A stretch of 64,000 nucleotides of DNA. It comes from Bolinopsis microptera. Taxonomy: Eukaryota > Ctenophora > Tentaculata > Lobata > Bolinopsidae. How positions within the stretch are numbered: position 1 is the first letter of the stretch; every line of letters begins with the position of its first letter. The stretch is from NCBI RefSeq assembly GCF_026151205.1, contig NC_087076.1, positions 16,643,142-16,707,141 of the forward strand. The letters are read 5' to 3'. The position numbers and the translations under genes are program-made. Positions 43,869-56,040 of the stretch are shown here, piece by piece. Under the pieces are notes generated by a model. It searched no databases. It saw nothing but the letters and a program-made list of their open reading frames with translations, and was not told where the DNA came from.

Positions 43869-44454
43869 ATAAATCAAGAGGCTTGCATATAATGAACATA
43901 TTGACACGGGTGCAGAGTTGAGTCTGTACGGAACCTAGTAGTTTCAGATCCTTGTTTAACTTGCCGTACAGCAAGGTCATCCACTACTTTAGCCCGGCGA
44001 GGCACATAACTCCCTCTACAACTCCATGACAAATGTTTAATATATACTAGCCGAGTTCACAAGAATATATCCTTGTGTTTGAGAAGAGCTCGTTAGAACT
44101 GCTTCCTTTCCCTTCAGTATCCCACAGTCTCTCGAGTTTCGTAACTGCCAGAGAACTCTCTTAAACAATTACTAGACTCGGTGATTATAAATCAAGAGGC
44201 TTGCATATAATGAACATATTGACACGGGTGCAGAGTTGAGTCTGTACGGAACCTAGTAGTTTCAGATCCTTGTTTAACTTGCCGTACAGCAAGGTCATCC
44301 ACTACTTTAGCCCGGCGAGGCACATAACTCCCTCTACAACTCCATGACAAATGTTTCATATATACTAGCCGAGTTCACAAGAATATATCCTTGTGTTTGA
44401 GAAGAGCTCGTTAGAACTGCTTCCTTTCCCTTCAGTATCCCACAGTCTCTCGAT
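43868..44454. repeat. 268-bp direct duplication with 318-bp period
   Basis: TATAAATCAAGAGGCTTGCA starts at 43868 and again at 44186. The two copies (43868-44136 and 44186-44454) are nearly identical (one AATA/CATA difference seen). The 50 bases between are unique. No ORF. The close match suggests a recent event or ongoing conversion. Confidence 0.9.
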
Positions 44455-45751
44455 GCAGTATATGCAATTCTGTTTTAGACTGTCAATTTATTTAAAAAAG
44501 GTCTCACCCTCTAAAATATTCTGTTGGAAATGTTTCTATTAATTTCACATTGGAAAACTTTTCATTGTGTTTGACCTCAGCTTAGATGTATTTGTTTTTT
44601 TTGCTATTTTTTAGCAACTCCAATTCTCTTTTGTAGAGCTGATTCTTGTTATATAGAAGTACACTCGATACAGTTATCTTATATAATATGAAAATATATT
44701 GAACAGCCAAACTACTGGTATATCTTTATATTGGGAAGAAAAATAATACAAGTTCTAGTATTCTTTTAAAAATAGCCGTTCATAACATTTACTTCATTTT
44801 AGGTATGTGTGTGTGAAACATCAGAACTGAATAATGGACCAGAGAATTCAGAGATCTTTGGTTACCTGTTTCCGGTTTCGTCGGTTCACACTTCACATTG
44901 CTGCGTTCCTGACCTAGCTTCGCCTGCATCAGTAGATCATATTATAATATGCATTATAGACTATAGTTATACAGCTTGAATTTGAAAGAGCTACATGGTT
45001 GTTGTTTCGAGTGCTTTTTCATCTGCTGTGATGAATTGGCAGACAGCATCAACGGTTACCAACATAATAGGTGCATTGCAAGTTGTGCAATGCTGAATGC
45101 ATACGTTTCGTCAGTGACTTCCTTCTGCCTCATTGATGCGAAACTGATAATAAACATGCAAGAGAATACAGCTATAGTTACTCTGGACTGCCATGATAGA
45201 AACATTGAAACAGATATTGACTGGCTTTAGGTATGTGAGACGTAAGTATTGAAACCTCAAATTGTTATGATCAGGTTCAACATACTTGCTATGATCCTTT
45301 ATATAATATCAATATATTATATAAAATATAATATATTACATTGTATATTAATCTTGATATAAAATCTTCGCTTTTTGATGATTGTAAGATGTTCTGTTTC
45401 GTTGTAACCTTGTCCCCTACATAATTATACTAGAAAACCCGTGGTCACAGGGAGGAAGCTAATACTATTCTTTGGTAGTCAGTTTCTATCGCATCAAAAA
45501 AATATTCATCACAACCGAAGATACAGCCAATTAAAATATAGCTCGCACTTAACACCACGTAATAACAAAAACCGATCAAAATGCCTCTCTCAAATCCTTG
45601 CACGTGCACGTGGGAACAACAATCTTCGTTACCATGGTTACTATGCAACTTCCTATTTCTCATCTAATTTGCACGTGGGCGGTCGTACAGACAGAAACAA
45701 TTCTCTGAACTATAGTAGAGATAATAGTACATCATTACTTCCATTTTTCAG
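44455..45751 (+). other. Unassigned stretch with exon-like Cys-rich ORFs
   Basis: Two open stretches look coding but do not splice cleanly: 44803-44979 after a TTTTAG acceptor (VCVCETSELNNGPENSEIFG...), and 44976-45230 (ELHGCCFECFFICCDELADS...), which ends in TAG directly before GTATGT. Both are Cys-rich and could be secreted-protein exons. The rest is AT-rich with nothing recognised. The ORF at 45441-45779 has no support. Confidence 0.25.
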
Positions 45752-45843
45752 GTTTTTATTGGTGTTGCAAACGATGTAACGATCACTAAATTCTGTGCCT
45801 ATGTGAGATTTGTTGGTTCATCGAATAACATCAAAGTTACAGT
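45752..45843 (+). CDS. Putative internal exon of an unrecognised gene
   Basis: A strong acceptor (CCATTTTTCAG) and strong donor (GT|GTGAGT) bound an open frame of 31 codons (VFIGVANDVTITKFCAYVRF...) with alternating hydrophobic residues, like beta strands. The intron to its right would contain the 4-kb minisatellite. Its phase (2) does not fit the next candidate exon I found, so the gene model is incomplete. Confidence 0.4.
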
Positions 45844-45889
45844 GTGAGTAATTCAACTATCATGCACTTCATATTTTATGTCCCCCTAC

Positions 45890-48800
45890 TCATTGTTCAC
45901 TCTCTGTCTTCATCAGTGTTACTCTACATTTCTCTCAGTAGTTACTCTTCCACTCAGTATTAACTCTCTGTCTTCATCAGTGTTACTCTACATTTCTCTC
46001 TGCAGTTATTCTTCCACTCAGTATTAACTCTCTGTCTTCATCAGTGTTACTCTATATTTCCCTCAGTAGTTATTCTCCCAATCAGTGTTAACTCTCTATC
46101 TTCATCAGTGTTACTCTAGACATTTCGTTCAGAAGTTATTCTCCCACTCAGTATTAACTCTCTGTCTTCGTCAGTGTTACTCTATATTTCCCTCAGTAGC
46201 TACTCTCCCACTCAGTATTAACTCTCTGTCTTCATCAGTGTTATTCTACATTTCCCTCAGTAGTTACTCTCACACTGAGAGTTAACTCTCTGTCTTCGTC
46301 AGTGTTACTCTATATTTCGCTCAGTAGTTATTCTCCCACTCAGTATTAACTCTCTGTCTTCGTCAGTATTACTCTACATTTCTCTCAGTAATTATTCTCC
46401 CACTCAGTATCAACTCTCTGTCTTCATCAGTGTTACTCTACATTTCTCTCAGTAGTTATTCTCCCACTCAGTATTAACTCTAGCTCTCTGTCTTCATCAG
46501 TGTTACTCTACATTTCTCTCAGCAGTTATTCTTCCACTCAGTATTAACTCTAGCTCTCTGTCTTCGTCAGTGTTACTCTATATTTCCCTCAGCAGTTATT
46601 CTCCCAATCAGTGTTAACTCTCTATCTTCATCAGTGTTACTCTAGACATTTCCTTCAGAAGTTAATCTCCCACTCGACTCAGTATTAACTCTCTGTCTTC
46701 GTGAGTGTTACTCTATTATATTTCCCTCAGTAGCTACTCTCCCACTCAGTATTAACTCTCTGTCTTCATCAGTGTTATTCTACATTTCCCTCAGTAGTTA
46801 CTCTCACACTGAGAGTTAACTCTCTGTCTTCGTCAGTGTTACTCTATATTTCGCCCAGTAGTTATTCTCCCACTCAGTATTAACTCTCTGTCTTCGTCAG
46901 TATTACTCTACATTTCTCTCAGTAATTATTCTCCCACTCAGTATCAACTCTCTGTCTTCATCAGTGTTACTCTACATTTCTCTCAGTAGTTATTCTCCCA
47001 CGCAGTATTAACTCTAGCTCTCTGTCTTCATCAGTGTTACTCTACATTTCTCTCAGCAGTTATTCTTCCACTCAGTATTAACTCTCTGTCTTCGTCAGTG
47101 TTACTCTATATTTCCCTCAGTAGTTATTCTCCCAATCAGTGTTAACTCTCTATCTTCATCAGTGTTACTCTAGACATTTCGTTCAGAAGTTATTCTCCCA
47201 CTCAGTATTAACTCTCTGTCTTCGTCAGTGTTACTCTATATTTCCCTCAGTAGCTACTCTCCCACTCAGTATTAACTCTCTGTCTTCATCAGTGTTATTC
47301 TACATTTCCCTCGGTAGTTACTCTCACACTGAGAGTTAACTCTCTGTCTTCGTCAGTGTTACTCTATATTTCGCTCAGTAGTTATTCTCCCACTCAGTAT
47401 TAACTCTCTGTCTTCGTCAGTATTACTCTACATTTCTCTCAGTAATTATTCTCCCACTCAGTATCAACTCTCTGTCTTCATCAGTGTTACTCTACATTTC
47501 TCTCAGTAGTTATTCTCCCACTCAGTATTAACTCTTTAACTCTAGCTCTCTGTCTTCATCAGTGTTACTCTACATTTCTCTCAGCAGTTATTCTTCCACT
47601 CAGTATTAACTCTAGCTCTCTGTCTTCGTCAGTGTTACTCTATATTTCCCTCAGTAGTTATTCTCCCAATCAGTGTTAACTCTCTATCTTCATCAGTGTT
47701 ACTCTAGACATTTCCTTCAGAAGTTAATCTCCCACTCGACTCAGTATTAACTCTCTGTCTTCGTGAGTGTTACTCTATTATATTTCCCTCAGTAGCTACT
47801 CTCCCACTCAGTATTAACTCTCTGTCTTCATCAGTGTTATTCTACATTTCCCTCAGTAGTTACTCTCACACTGAGAGTTAACTCTCTGTCTTCGTCAGTG
47901 TTACTCTATATTTCGCTCAGTAGTTATTCTCCCACTCAGTATTAACTCTCTGTCTTCGTCAGTATTACTCTACATTTCTCTCAGTAATTATTCTCCCACT
48001 CAGTATCAACTCTCTGTCTTCATCAGTGTTACTCTACATTTCTCTCAGTAGTTATTCTCCCACGCAGTATTAACTCTAGCTCTCTGTCTTCATCAGTGTT
48101 ACTCTACATTTCTCTCAGCAGTTATTCTTCCACTCAGTATTAACTCTCTGTCTTCGTCAGTGTTACTCTATATTTCCCTCAGTAGTTATTCTCCCAATCA
48201 GTGTTAACTCTCTATCTTCATCAGTGTTACTCTAGACATTTCGTTCAGAAGTTATTCTCCCACTCAGTATTAACTCTCTGTCTTCGTCAGTGTTACTCTA
48301 TATTTCCCTCAGTAGCTACTCTCCCACTCAGTATTAACTCTCTGTCTTCATCAGTGTTATTCTACATTTCCCTCAGTAGTTACTCTCACACTGAGAGTTA
48401 ACTCTCTGTCTTCGTCAGTGTTACTCTATATTTCGCTCAGTAGTTATTCTCCCACTCAGTATTAACTCTCTGTCTTCGTCAGTATTACTCTACATTTCTC
48501 TCAGTAATTATTCTCCCACTCAGTATCAACTCTCTGTCTTCATCAGTGTTACTCTACATTTCTCTCAGTAGTTATTCTCCCACTCAGTATTAACTCTTTA
48601 ACTCTAGCTCTCTGTCTTCATCAGTGTTACTCTACATTTCTCTCAGCAGTTATTCTTCCACTCAGTATTAACTCTAGCTCTCTGTCTTCGTCAGTGTTAC
48701 TCTATATTTCCCTCAGTAGTTATTCTCCCAATCAGTGTTAACTCTCTATCTTCATCAGTGTTACTCTAGACATTTCCTTCAGAAGTTAATCTCCCACTCG

Positions 48801-49975
48801 ACTCAGTATTAACTCTCTGTCTTCGTGAGTGTTACTCTATTATATTTCCCTCAGTAGCTACTCTCCCACTCAGTATTAACTCTCTGTCTTCATCAGTGTT
48901 ATTCTACATTTCCCTCAGTATAGTTACTCTCACACTGAGAGTTAACTCTCTGTCTCTATCAGTGTAACTCTACATTTCTCTCAGTAGTTACTCTTTCACT
49001 CAGTTTTAACTCTCTGTCGTCATCAGTGTTACTCTACATTTCTCTCATCTTAGTTATTCTCCCACTCAGTATTAACTCTCTGTCTTCGTCAGTGTTACTC
49101 TATATTTCCCTCAGTAGTTACTATCACACTGAGAGTTAACTCTCTGTCTTTGTCAGTGTTACTCTATATTTTGCTCAGTAGTTATTCTCCCACTCAGTAT
49201 TAACTCTCTGTCTTCGTCAGTATTACTCTACATTTCCCTCAGTAGTTATTCTCCCACTCAGTATTAACTCTCTGTCTTCGTCAGTGTTACTATATATTTC
49301 CCTCAGTAGCTACTCTTCCACTCAGTATTAACTCTCTGTCTTCATCAGTGTTATTCTACATTTCCCTCAGTACTCAGTAGTTACTCTCACACTGAGAGTT
49401 AACTCTCTGTTAACTTCTCTGTCTTTCCCTCAGTAGTTATTCTCCCAATCAGTGTTAACTCTCTATCTTCATCAGTGTTACTCTAGACATTTCCTTCAGA
49501 AGTTATTCCCTCACTCAGTATTAACTCTCTGTCTTTGTCAGTGATACTCTACATTTCCCTCATGCTCAGTAGTTATTCTCCCACTAAGTATTAACTCTCT
49601 GTCTTCGTCAGTGTTATTCTATATTTCCCTCAGTAGCTACTCTCCCACTCAGTATTAACTCTCTGTCTTCATCAGTGTTATTCTACATTTCCCTCAGTAC
49701 TCAGTAGTTACTCTCACACTGAGAGTTAACTCTCTGTTAACTTCTCTGTCTTTCCCTCAGTAGTTATTCTTCCAATCAGTGTTAACTCTCTATCTTCATC
49801 AGTGTTACTCTAGACATTTCCTTCAGAAGTTATTCTCCCACTCAGTATTAACTCTCTGTCTTCGTCAGTGATACTCTACATTTCCCTCATGCTCAGTAGT
49901 TACTCTCCCATTTAGTGGTAACTCTCTGTCTTCATCAGTGTTACTCTACGTTTCCCTCATTAATTACTCTTCCAC
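45890..49975. repeat. 64-bp minisatellite, ~4.1 kb, with ~1.06-kb higher-order repeats
   Basis: The monomer is about 64 bases: GTTATTCTCCCACTCAGTAT, then TAACTCTCTGTCTTCGTCAG, then TGTTACTCTATATTTCCCTC and AGTA. Monomers differ by small indels. Blocks of about 16 monomers repeat as larger units: an identical ORF-bearing variant recurs at 46085, 47139 and 48201 (periods 1,054 and 1,062), and a variant with CACTCGACTCAG recurs with the same period. The right part (48950-49975) is less regular. The 66-codon ORFs are by-products. Confidence 0.95.
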
Positions 49976-49979
49976 TCAA

Positions 49980-51136
49980 ACTTCTCTGGGATTGGTGGAA
50001 AAAGAAGAGAAAACTTCGACTGAAATACGATAAGGGTGAGTTAAAAGTTTCAAACCCGCTTAAAACGACGACACTAACTTGGTGCTATATCACTACATAA
50101 TATGTGCAAGGCAAATTTCTGGAGAATCGAGTATTTTTTTGTAATAATTTGAATTATAAAGCGACAAAATATTATGTGTTCTCTCTTGGTTTGATTTTTT
50201 GAACAACAGCCAGTAATTTTAGAAGGTAAACGGTCAAGCAAAGTGTGCAAGGTCGTTGATGGAGTATTCTATGTGAAATCCTCTCACCGGTCTGAGCCCC
50301 ACCAACTGAACATCAGAGGACCAACTTGCACCTGCAGACATATTTTTCAAGCTATTGATGATGGTTTAATGAAATGCAATGGGAGGACCTACCTGAAGAT
50401 TACAGAAACATACTGTTCTTCGTAAAAGATAAAGGTCTGTTAAATTGATCTGTATGCATGTTTACATTCCAATTTGAATAGACAAGACAAAATTGAGGTT
50501 CATAACTCGTTCATGTGCTATGGCAGTGCGTCCGCGTCGATGTAGGAGGTGTGGAGCCTGCTAGTAGAGAAAATATGAAGTTTCCAACAGTAAATATTAT
50601 TATCAATATCAAAGGCAGGGCATTACTTCGACCTCCGAGGCGAGGTATCCGTGTGGACCCTGGTTGTTATCAGGGTTGGAAAGACAAAGATAATTTTGTC
50701 TGTTAAAGTGGGTTATCACTCTCTGCCATCAGACTCATAAATCACATCTCCGCAGGGTTTGCCAGGTTTTCCCTATTGCTTTGCTTCCAATTCTTATAAT
50801 AGTCAAAATATAAAATCCGATATTATTTTTGCAGGAAGTGATATTGGGATATGGCCAGCTGATGCAGATGTAAACAAATGCTGCGATTATCCAGCATCAG
50901 AAGACGAGGATGAAGAAGTAGAAGATGATGAGGTTGGAGGAAATGAGGATAAAAGAAAGAAGAAACGGGACATAGACTATAAAGGAGATTGGCGGGAGCT
51001 TTCAAACAGAATAACTTCCTTCGTTAATGATCCTGAGTTTGACGTGATGGACGATGATGTCCGTGCATTATTATATAAGAAACTGTCAGATACCGTCAAT
51101 GATGTGGCATCCTATATTTACAAAAGAAACTAAATT
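49980..51136 (+). CDS. Candidate 3' exons of an unrecognised gene
   Basis: Several exon-like pieces. About 49985-50036 ends WWKKKRKLRLKYDKG before GTGAGT. A piece at 50214-50420 joins it in phase and reads VILEGKRSSKVCKVVDGVFY... with CTCRHIFQAIDDG and GRTYLKITETYC. An open stretch at about 50564-50702 reads ENMKFPTVNIIINIKGRALL. The last exon (50756 or 50836 to 51136) has an acidic run (SEDEDEEVEDDEVGG), a basic RKKKRD and a helical tail ending in a TAA. The CxC and YLKI wording vaguely recalls NTR-type modules, but I do not rely on it. The joins of the last two pieces are unresolved. Confidence 0.35.
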
Positions 51137-51224
51137 AGATAACATAGATAAGATAATGTTTGATAATATATTACTTTAAAAGCCGTGCAATCATTTTAGA
51201 TATTAGATATTAAACTAACCATAT

Positions 51225-51715
51225 TATGATATTCTCCGTCTAACTATTCGATCTGTCTCCATCTCACTATTCAATCTGTCTCAATGTTCATTCTCTGTCT
51301 CGACGTTCATTCTCCGTCTCACTATTCAATCTGTCTCAATGTTCATTCTCTGTCTCGACGTTCATTCTCCGTCTCACTATTCAATCTGTCTCAATGTTCA
51401 TTCTCTGTCTCGACGTTCATTCTCCGTCTCACTATTCAATCTGTCTCGACGTTCATTATTTGTTTAACTATTCAATCTCTTTCTCAGTGATCATTCTTTG
51501 TTTAACTATTAAATCACTGTTCATTCCTGTCTCGACGTTAATTCTCCGTCTCATTATTCAATCTCTGCATCAGTGTTCATTCTCTATTTTAGAGTCAATT
51601 CCCTGTCTTACCTATCAATCTTTCTCGGTGTTCATTCCCTGTCTGACTGTTCAATTTCTGTCTCACTGTCCATTCTCTGTCTCGCTGTTCAATCTTCGTG
51701 TTTCTTTCAAAGTGT
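51225..51715. repeat. 55-bp minisatellite (two ~28-bp halves)
   Basis: Unit: CTCTGTCTCGACGTTCATTC, then TCCGTCTCACTATTCAATCT, then GTCTCAATGTTCATT. Regular at 51280-51450, then degenerate. It shares the CTCTGTCT word with the larger array at 45.9-50.0 kb and may be a distant relative. Confidence 0.85.
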
Positions 51716-52800
51716 TACAGTGACAAGGAGACCGAATGATATTGTTGTAAAATAAAAAGCTTGTCCGCTTTAGTTATAGTGGTATTAAAACATATACAAC
51801 ACCATGTATTATGAAATTTTAGATTTTGTTACAAAATATGGACAGTGAATTTGATGTTGTTGTCTAATAATACAAGACGTGAGGCGCGGCGACATTATAA
51901 ATTTTAGAATTGCCCGCGCATTTTAGTACTTTGCCGCGGCTCCACTAGTATTTAACGTTTACCCTCGTCAGGGGAGCATTTTAACCCTATGTCATGGGGG
52001 GGTGATTCGGAATCAGCGTTCGAAAAATACATCGATAGAATTAGGTTTGAACTGTCGGGGGCTCTTTTAGAACAATCTCGAAGATCGACTATAAAGTGAT
52101 TTAGCACGCTCGGAGAAGCCTCATTGACAATTGAGTGCGCGGCGCGGCACAGTAACGCATCGCGCTACAAACCAGAGCCCTCTCGCTTGCAGTAGCGCGC
52201 GACCGCCGAAGGCAAAGGATATATATTCAACTTGTGAAACAAGCGCGTCACGCAGTACGCGTATACACATGGCTATGTGAAGCTCAGTGGTGCATCTCGC
52301 CGATATACCGAAGGTGGTTGCGAGACGAATTATATTTGATGCGCAGCACGGCCCAGTAGTTTGACGACTGTTACTCGTCTAAATTTCTTCAAAGTAGCGG
52401 CGCGCGCGCCGCTTTCTTCTCGAGCTACGAAGTAGCGCGCGCCAGACCATTGACAATGGTCAACCCAGTAATGCATCGCGCTACAAGCGGCCCCCGGCAT
52501 GTAACGTAGAAACGCTACAAGCCTACAGGGCCGCCACTTAGTAAAGTGACAATGGCCGGGGTCACAACGTGATACAAAACAAAAGTTACTCTATACTCAC
52601 TTATGACTTAACGGGTGATAAGCGTAAAGTATTTGTTTCAAATATAAGGACCGTCGACGAGTCCAACTCGGCGCGCACGTTCTGGTAAGTTATAAATCTA
52701 CAATGTACTCACGCACACGCCATTGCATTGTTTTTCGTGAGAATTAGAAATCTGCAGAAATAAGACAATAGCGTTTTGAGCTTGTGATTCTCTTTTAAAA
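51716..52800. repeat. GC-rich fold-back-type sequence
   Basis: From about 51880 the sequence is rich in GCGCGC, CGCGCTACAA and AGTAGCGCGCG, like 42480-42840. The segment 51975-52045 (TCATGGGGGGGTGATTCGGA...) returns inverted at about 56280-56360. The segment AACCAGAGCCCTCTCGCTTG at about 52162 returns in direct and inverted form at 56085, 56690 and 56778. No gene is visible. Confidence 0.55.
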
Positions 52801-55680
52801 GTATGAAATGAAATGAAATGAAATGAGGTATTTATACCCCGCTCATATGATTAACCAACAACACAAGGAAGGTGGTTAACCATGTCAAAGCGGCTGACTG
52901 TGAGTGATGTGAGCAAATGTGTAAAAATGAACAAGAGTATAACGTAATATTAATATAAGATCAAGACAAAATTAAAACATCTTTTATTTTAAACCACACT
53001 AAACTAAAAAGAAGCAGAGACCATACAATACATGTAGGTATAATAAAGGTTAGTACAGTGACATAGAAAGGTAGAGAACTTAGACATAAAATGGAGTGCG
53101 GTAAGAAATAAAAGCCAAGGTGTCTTGCAAAATGAAGACAAATGGAGAAAAAAAAATCAAAACTGATTATATAAATGGTTCTTTAACATTCGCTTGAAGC
53201 AGTTGGTATCAGTAATACATCTCAACATCAGTGGAAGAGAGTTCCATGCAATCGGTGCATGGCTTGAGAAACGTCTGTCATCAACTTTGGACTTTTTATT
53301 CTTTGGTACCTTGAGCATGAGATGGTCACCAGGTCTCTTCGACCTGGTCATGGTCATGGTGTTTGAGAGTTCTTTATCCGCTTCATCCAAATCCAGTAGT
53401 GCTTTGAGGTAATCAGGTGCAGTACCGTGAACTGATTTGTGGGTTAATAGACAAACTTTAAAGAATATTCGTTGGTCTATAGGGAGTATGTGGGCCTTCT
53501 TATAGAAGGGAACATCACATAAAAACTTTCAATACTTGGGGGCAAAATGTTGGAATAATGTTCCAACAGATCTACGAAATCTGCCCGATGTTAAAAGCCT
53601 TAGTGATTCGTATAAGAAACAGCTACTCTCATCTATAACAACAGACCCTAATTATGCCGTCGACAATTCATATGACAAATTTTACACTGCAATCATAGTC
53701 GACGATAACTAAGTATCTTCTAATTCTTTTAAATCTGAGGCATATATAATTGATGTATCGAAAGGATATTCCCTTTTTTACCACCTTACCATTCTGATTG
53801 ATTTTGCACATGACTGACATGTTCTAACTGGAGAAGGGGTTCGCACAGTGGTAGTTTTATAAACCACTTTTAATTTATTGACCTATTATACCTAGTGGTA
53901 GTTTTATAGACCACATTTAATTTATTAACTTATTATACTTAACATTTTTTTTGGTGACTGTTTCACCCAGTTTTAACCTTTGGTAATTGTACAGTTTATT
54001 GACGACACATTGACTGAATGTTATTTTATATTCTAATTTCTATTCTAGATATTTTATTTATTTTTCAACAGACGACAACTTTCTGTCTTTTCTTCTATAT
54101 TAGTTACTCATATCTCTTGTACAGACTGTTTTACAAGGACATTGACAGATGATACTCACATTAGGCATTCATTATTGCATCTAAATTATTTCACTTGCAT
54201 TAGGTTTAGAAATTTATTCTCTGGTTAACAGATTCAAATGTTTAATTAATCTGTAATATGACAGTAAGGTATCGTATATAAGAAGTTATTTAATTTTGCT
54301 TGGGCTATTATATTGACTATTGAGGTTTAATGATGATATGGATTTTGAATATTATATAAATTTACACTATGTGGTTGGGGCATTTTGCATAGTAAATATG
54401 GTTCCTACTCCTATATAATATATCATATTATTTGATTGGTATTCGATTTCTGATAATTTTTCTAGGAATATGATTATTATATCTCAATTTGGCTTTAGGT
54501 AGGGTGCCCCGCTAAAAGAACTGGATTCTTCCAGGAAGCATCCCGTGCACAGAGCTTGGTCTACATATATAATAAATTATTAACCATTCATTATGTATGT
54601 GCACGAAAATTTATTTCAATATTTCAAAACCAAGTCCGTGGTTCTGTCTTCTATGTTATAGATGAAACGAACTGCCCCATTAAGGGTGGATCTAAGTTTG
54701 TTTAGTCTGGTCTTGGGTAGATTCATGTATAGAGAATTACAGTTATCTAATTTAGATATAACCAGTTGTTTCACCAACATCAATTTAATGCCTTCATTCA
54801 GGTAACGACCAATAGTTCTTAGGTTCATCATTGTCCAGCTACATTTCCTTTTGACATTATTGATCTGTCTTTCCATATTTAAAGTTTCATCAAATTTGAC
54901 TCCCAGACTCTTCCAGCTGTCTCCTTTGCACTCCGTAGGTAGAATTTCAGTGCTTCCAAATTGCAGTCTGACACTGAGTTCACACTTTTTTAGAATATGG
55001 CTCTTTCCTAACACCAATAGTTCTGTCTTACTTTCATTCAGTTTCATGTAATTCTTCACCATCCATGCTTTTATCTCTGCGAGACATTTGTTTGTTCTGT
55101 CTTGGACATCAGTGAACTGTACCACACGGTTTGGTTGAAATGAGATGTACAGTTGAGAATCATCTGCATAGAGCTGTATATCAAGACCATATTTGGCCGC
55201 AATTTTCTGGAGAGCTTTGATATAGATGATGAAAAGAATAGGCCCCAAGAGTGATCCCTGGGGAACTCCAAACAAAAGCTCCAGGAAGGAAGAAAGAGTA
55301 TTATCAATCTTGACACAGAAATGTCTTTTCTCAAGGTAGGACTTTATCCATTGCAGCGCAATTCCAGTAATTCCGTAGTCTTTCATAAGCTTTTCCAATA
55401 AGACTGTGTGGTCAATGGTATCAAATGCTGCACTTAAGTCAAGAAGTACAACTATGACAACATTCCCAGCTTCAATTTCTTTGTTAAGATCATCACACAT
55501 TCTTACAAGTAATGTTTCACAGCTGTGATTAGGGCGGTATCCAGATTGGACTTCTGAGTAAAGGCTATGATTCGTAAGATGGACATTGAGCTGGTTTAGT
55601 ACAATTCTCTCTAGGATCTTAGAGAAGGCAGAGAGGTTATTCCAAGTAATTTGTATAAATGCACATTGCACATATTTATT
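52801..55680 (-). mobile_element. CR1/L2-like LINE, 5'-truncated, interrupted by another LINE tail
   Basis: On the minus strand, 55671-54622 encodes reverse transcriptase blocks: SAFSKILERIVLNQL, SGYRPNHSCET, LLDLSAAFDTIDH, FGVPQGSLLGPILF and QLYADDSQLY. The frame is cut by an insert at 53511-54621 and resumes at about 53500-53160 with the C-terminal block (FSSHAPIAWNSLPLMLR) and a stop. The 3' end carries repeats of ATTTC (52806-52830), as in L2/CR1-type tails. Only the RT end of the element is present. Confidence 0.8.
53511..54621 (+). mobile_element. Second copy of the 7.3-kb LINE 3' end, nested in the CR1/L2-like LINE
   Basis: Homologous to 7365-8452 base for base with small changes and short indels. 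It starts at AACATCACATAAAAAC within the C-terminal coding part and ends at TTTATTTCAAT. It sits in opposite orientation inside the host LINE ORF, so it is the younger of the two. Truncation at the 5' end is typical of LINE insertion. Confidence 0.85.
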
Positions 55681-56040
55681 CTAAATTCATTACAAAATAC
55701 TTAATCTCAATTCATGAATTAAGTTAAAAAGAACTAGTACATAGTTATAATAGTTATTTGTTATACCCAGAAACCCTTACTGGCCAGGGCCTAACTTCAA
55801 AAGTTAAAGAGATATAATTACGATTTCCGGTTTTTTGTAACATGTTCGTTTTGTAAAAGTAACGTTACCTCACCAGGAGGAAAATTCAGAAAAGTCTCAT
55901 TTTGGGCCGATCACAAGTTTGCAACTTTAACTTGTCGCGCGCGACATTCATAAAGAAATGATAGCATAATGTACGTCAATTAATATTGTAGCACTATACC
56001 AAACAAAGACACAACGGCGAGACATGCAATTCTGTTAATA
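55681..56040. other. AT-rich spacer, nothing recognised
   Basis: No ORF, repeat or splice pattern that I can support between the two LINE copies. Confidence 0.4.

Noticed and set aside
45441-45779. 112-codon plus-strand ORF
   Set aside because: No conserved features, and its end overlaps a better exon candidate in another frame at 45752-45843.
46085-48401. Three near-identical 66-codon ORFs
   Set aside because: They are by-products of the higher-order minisatellite and carry no protein signature.
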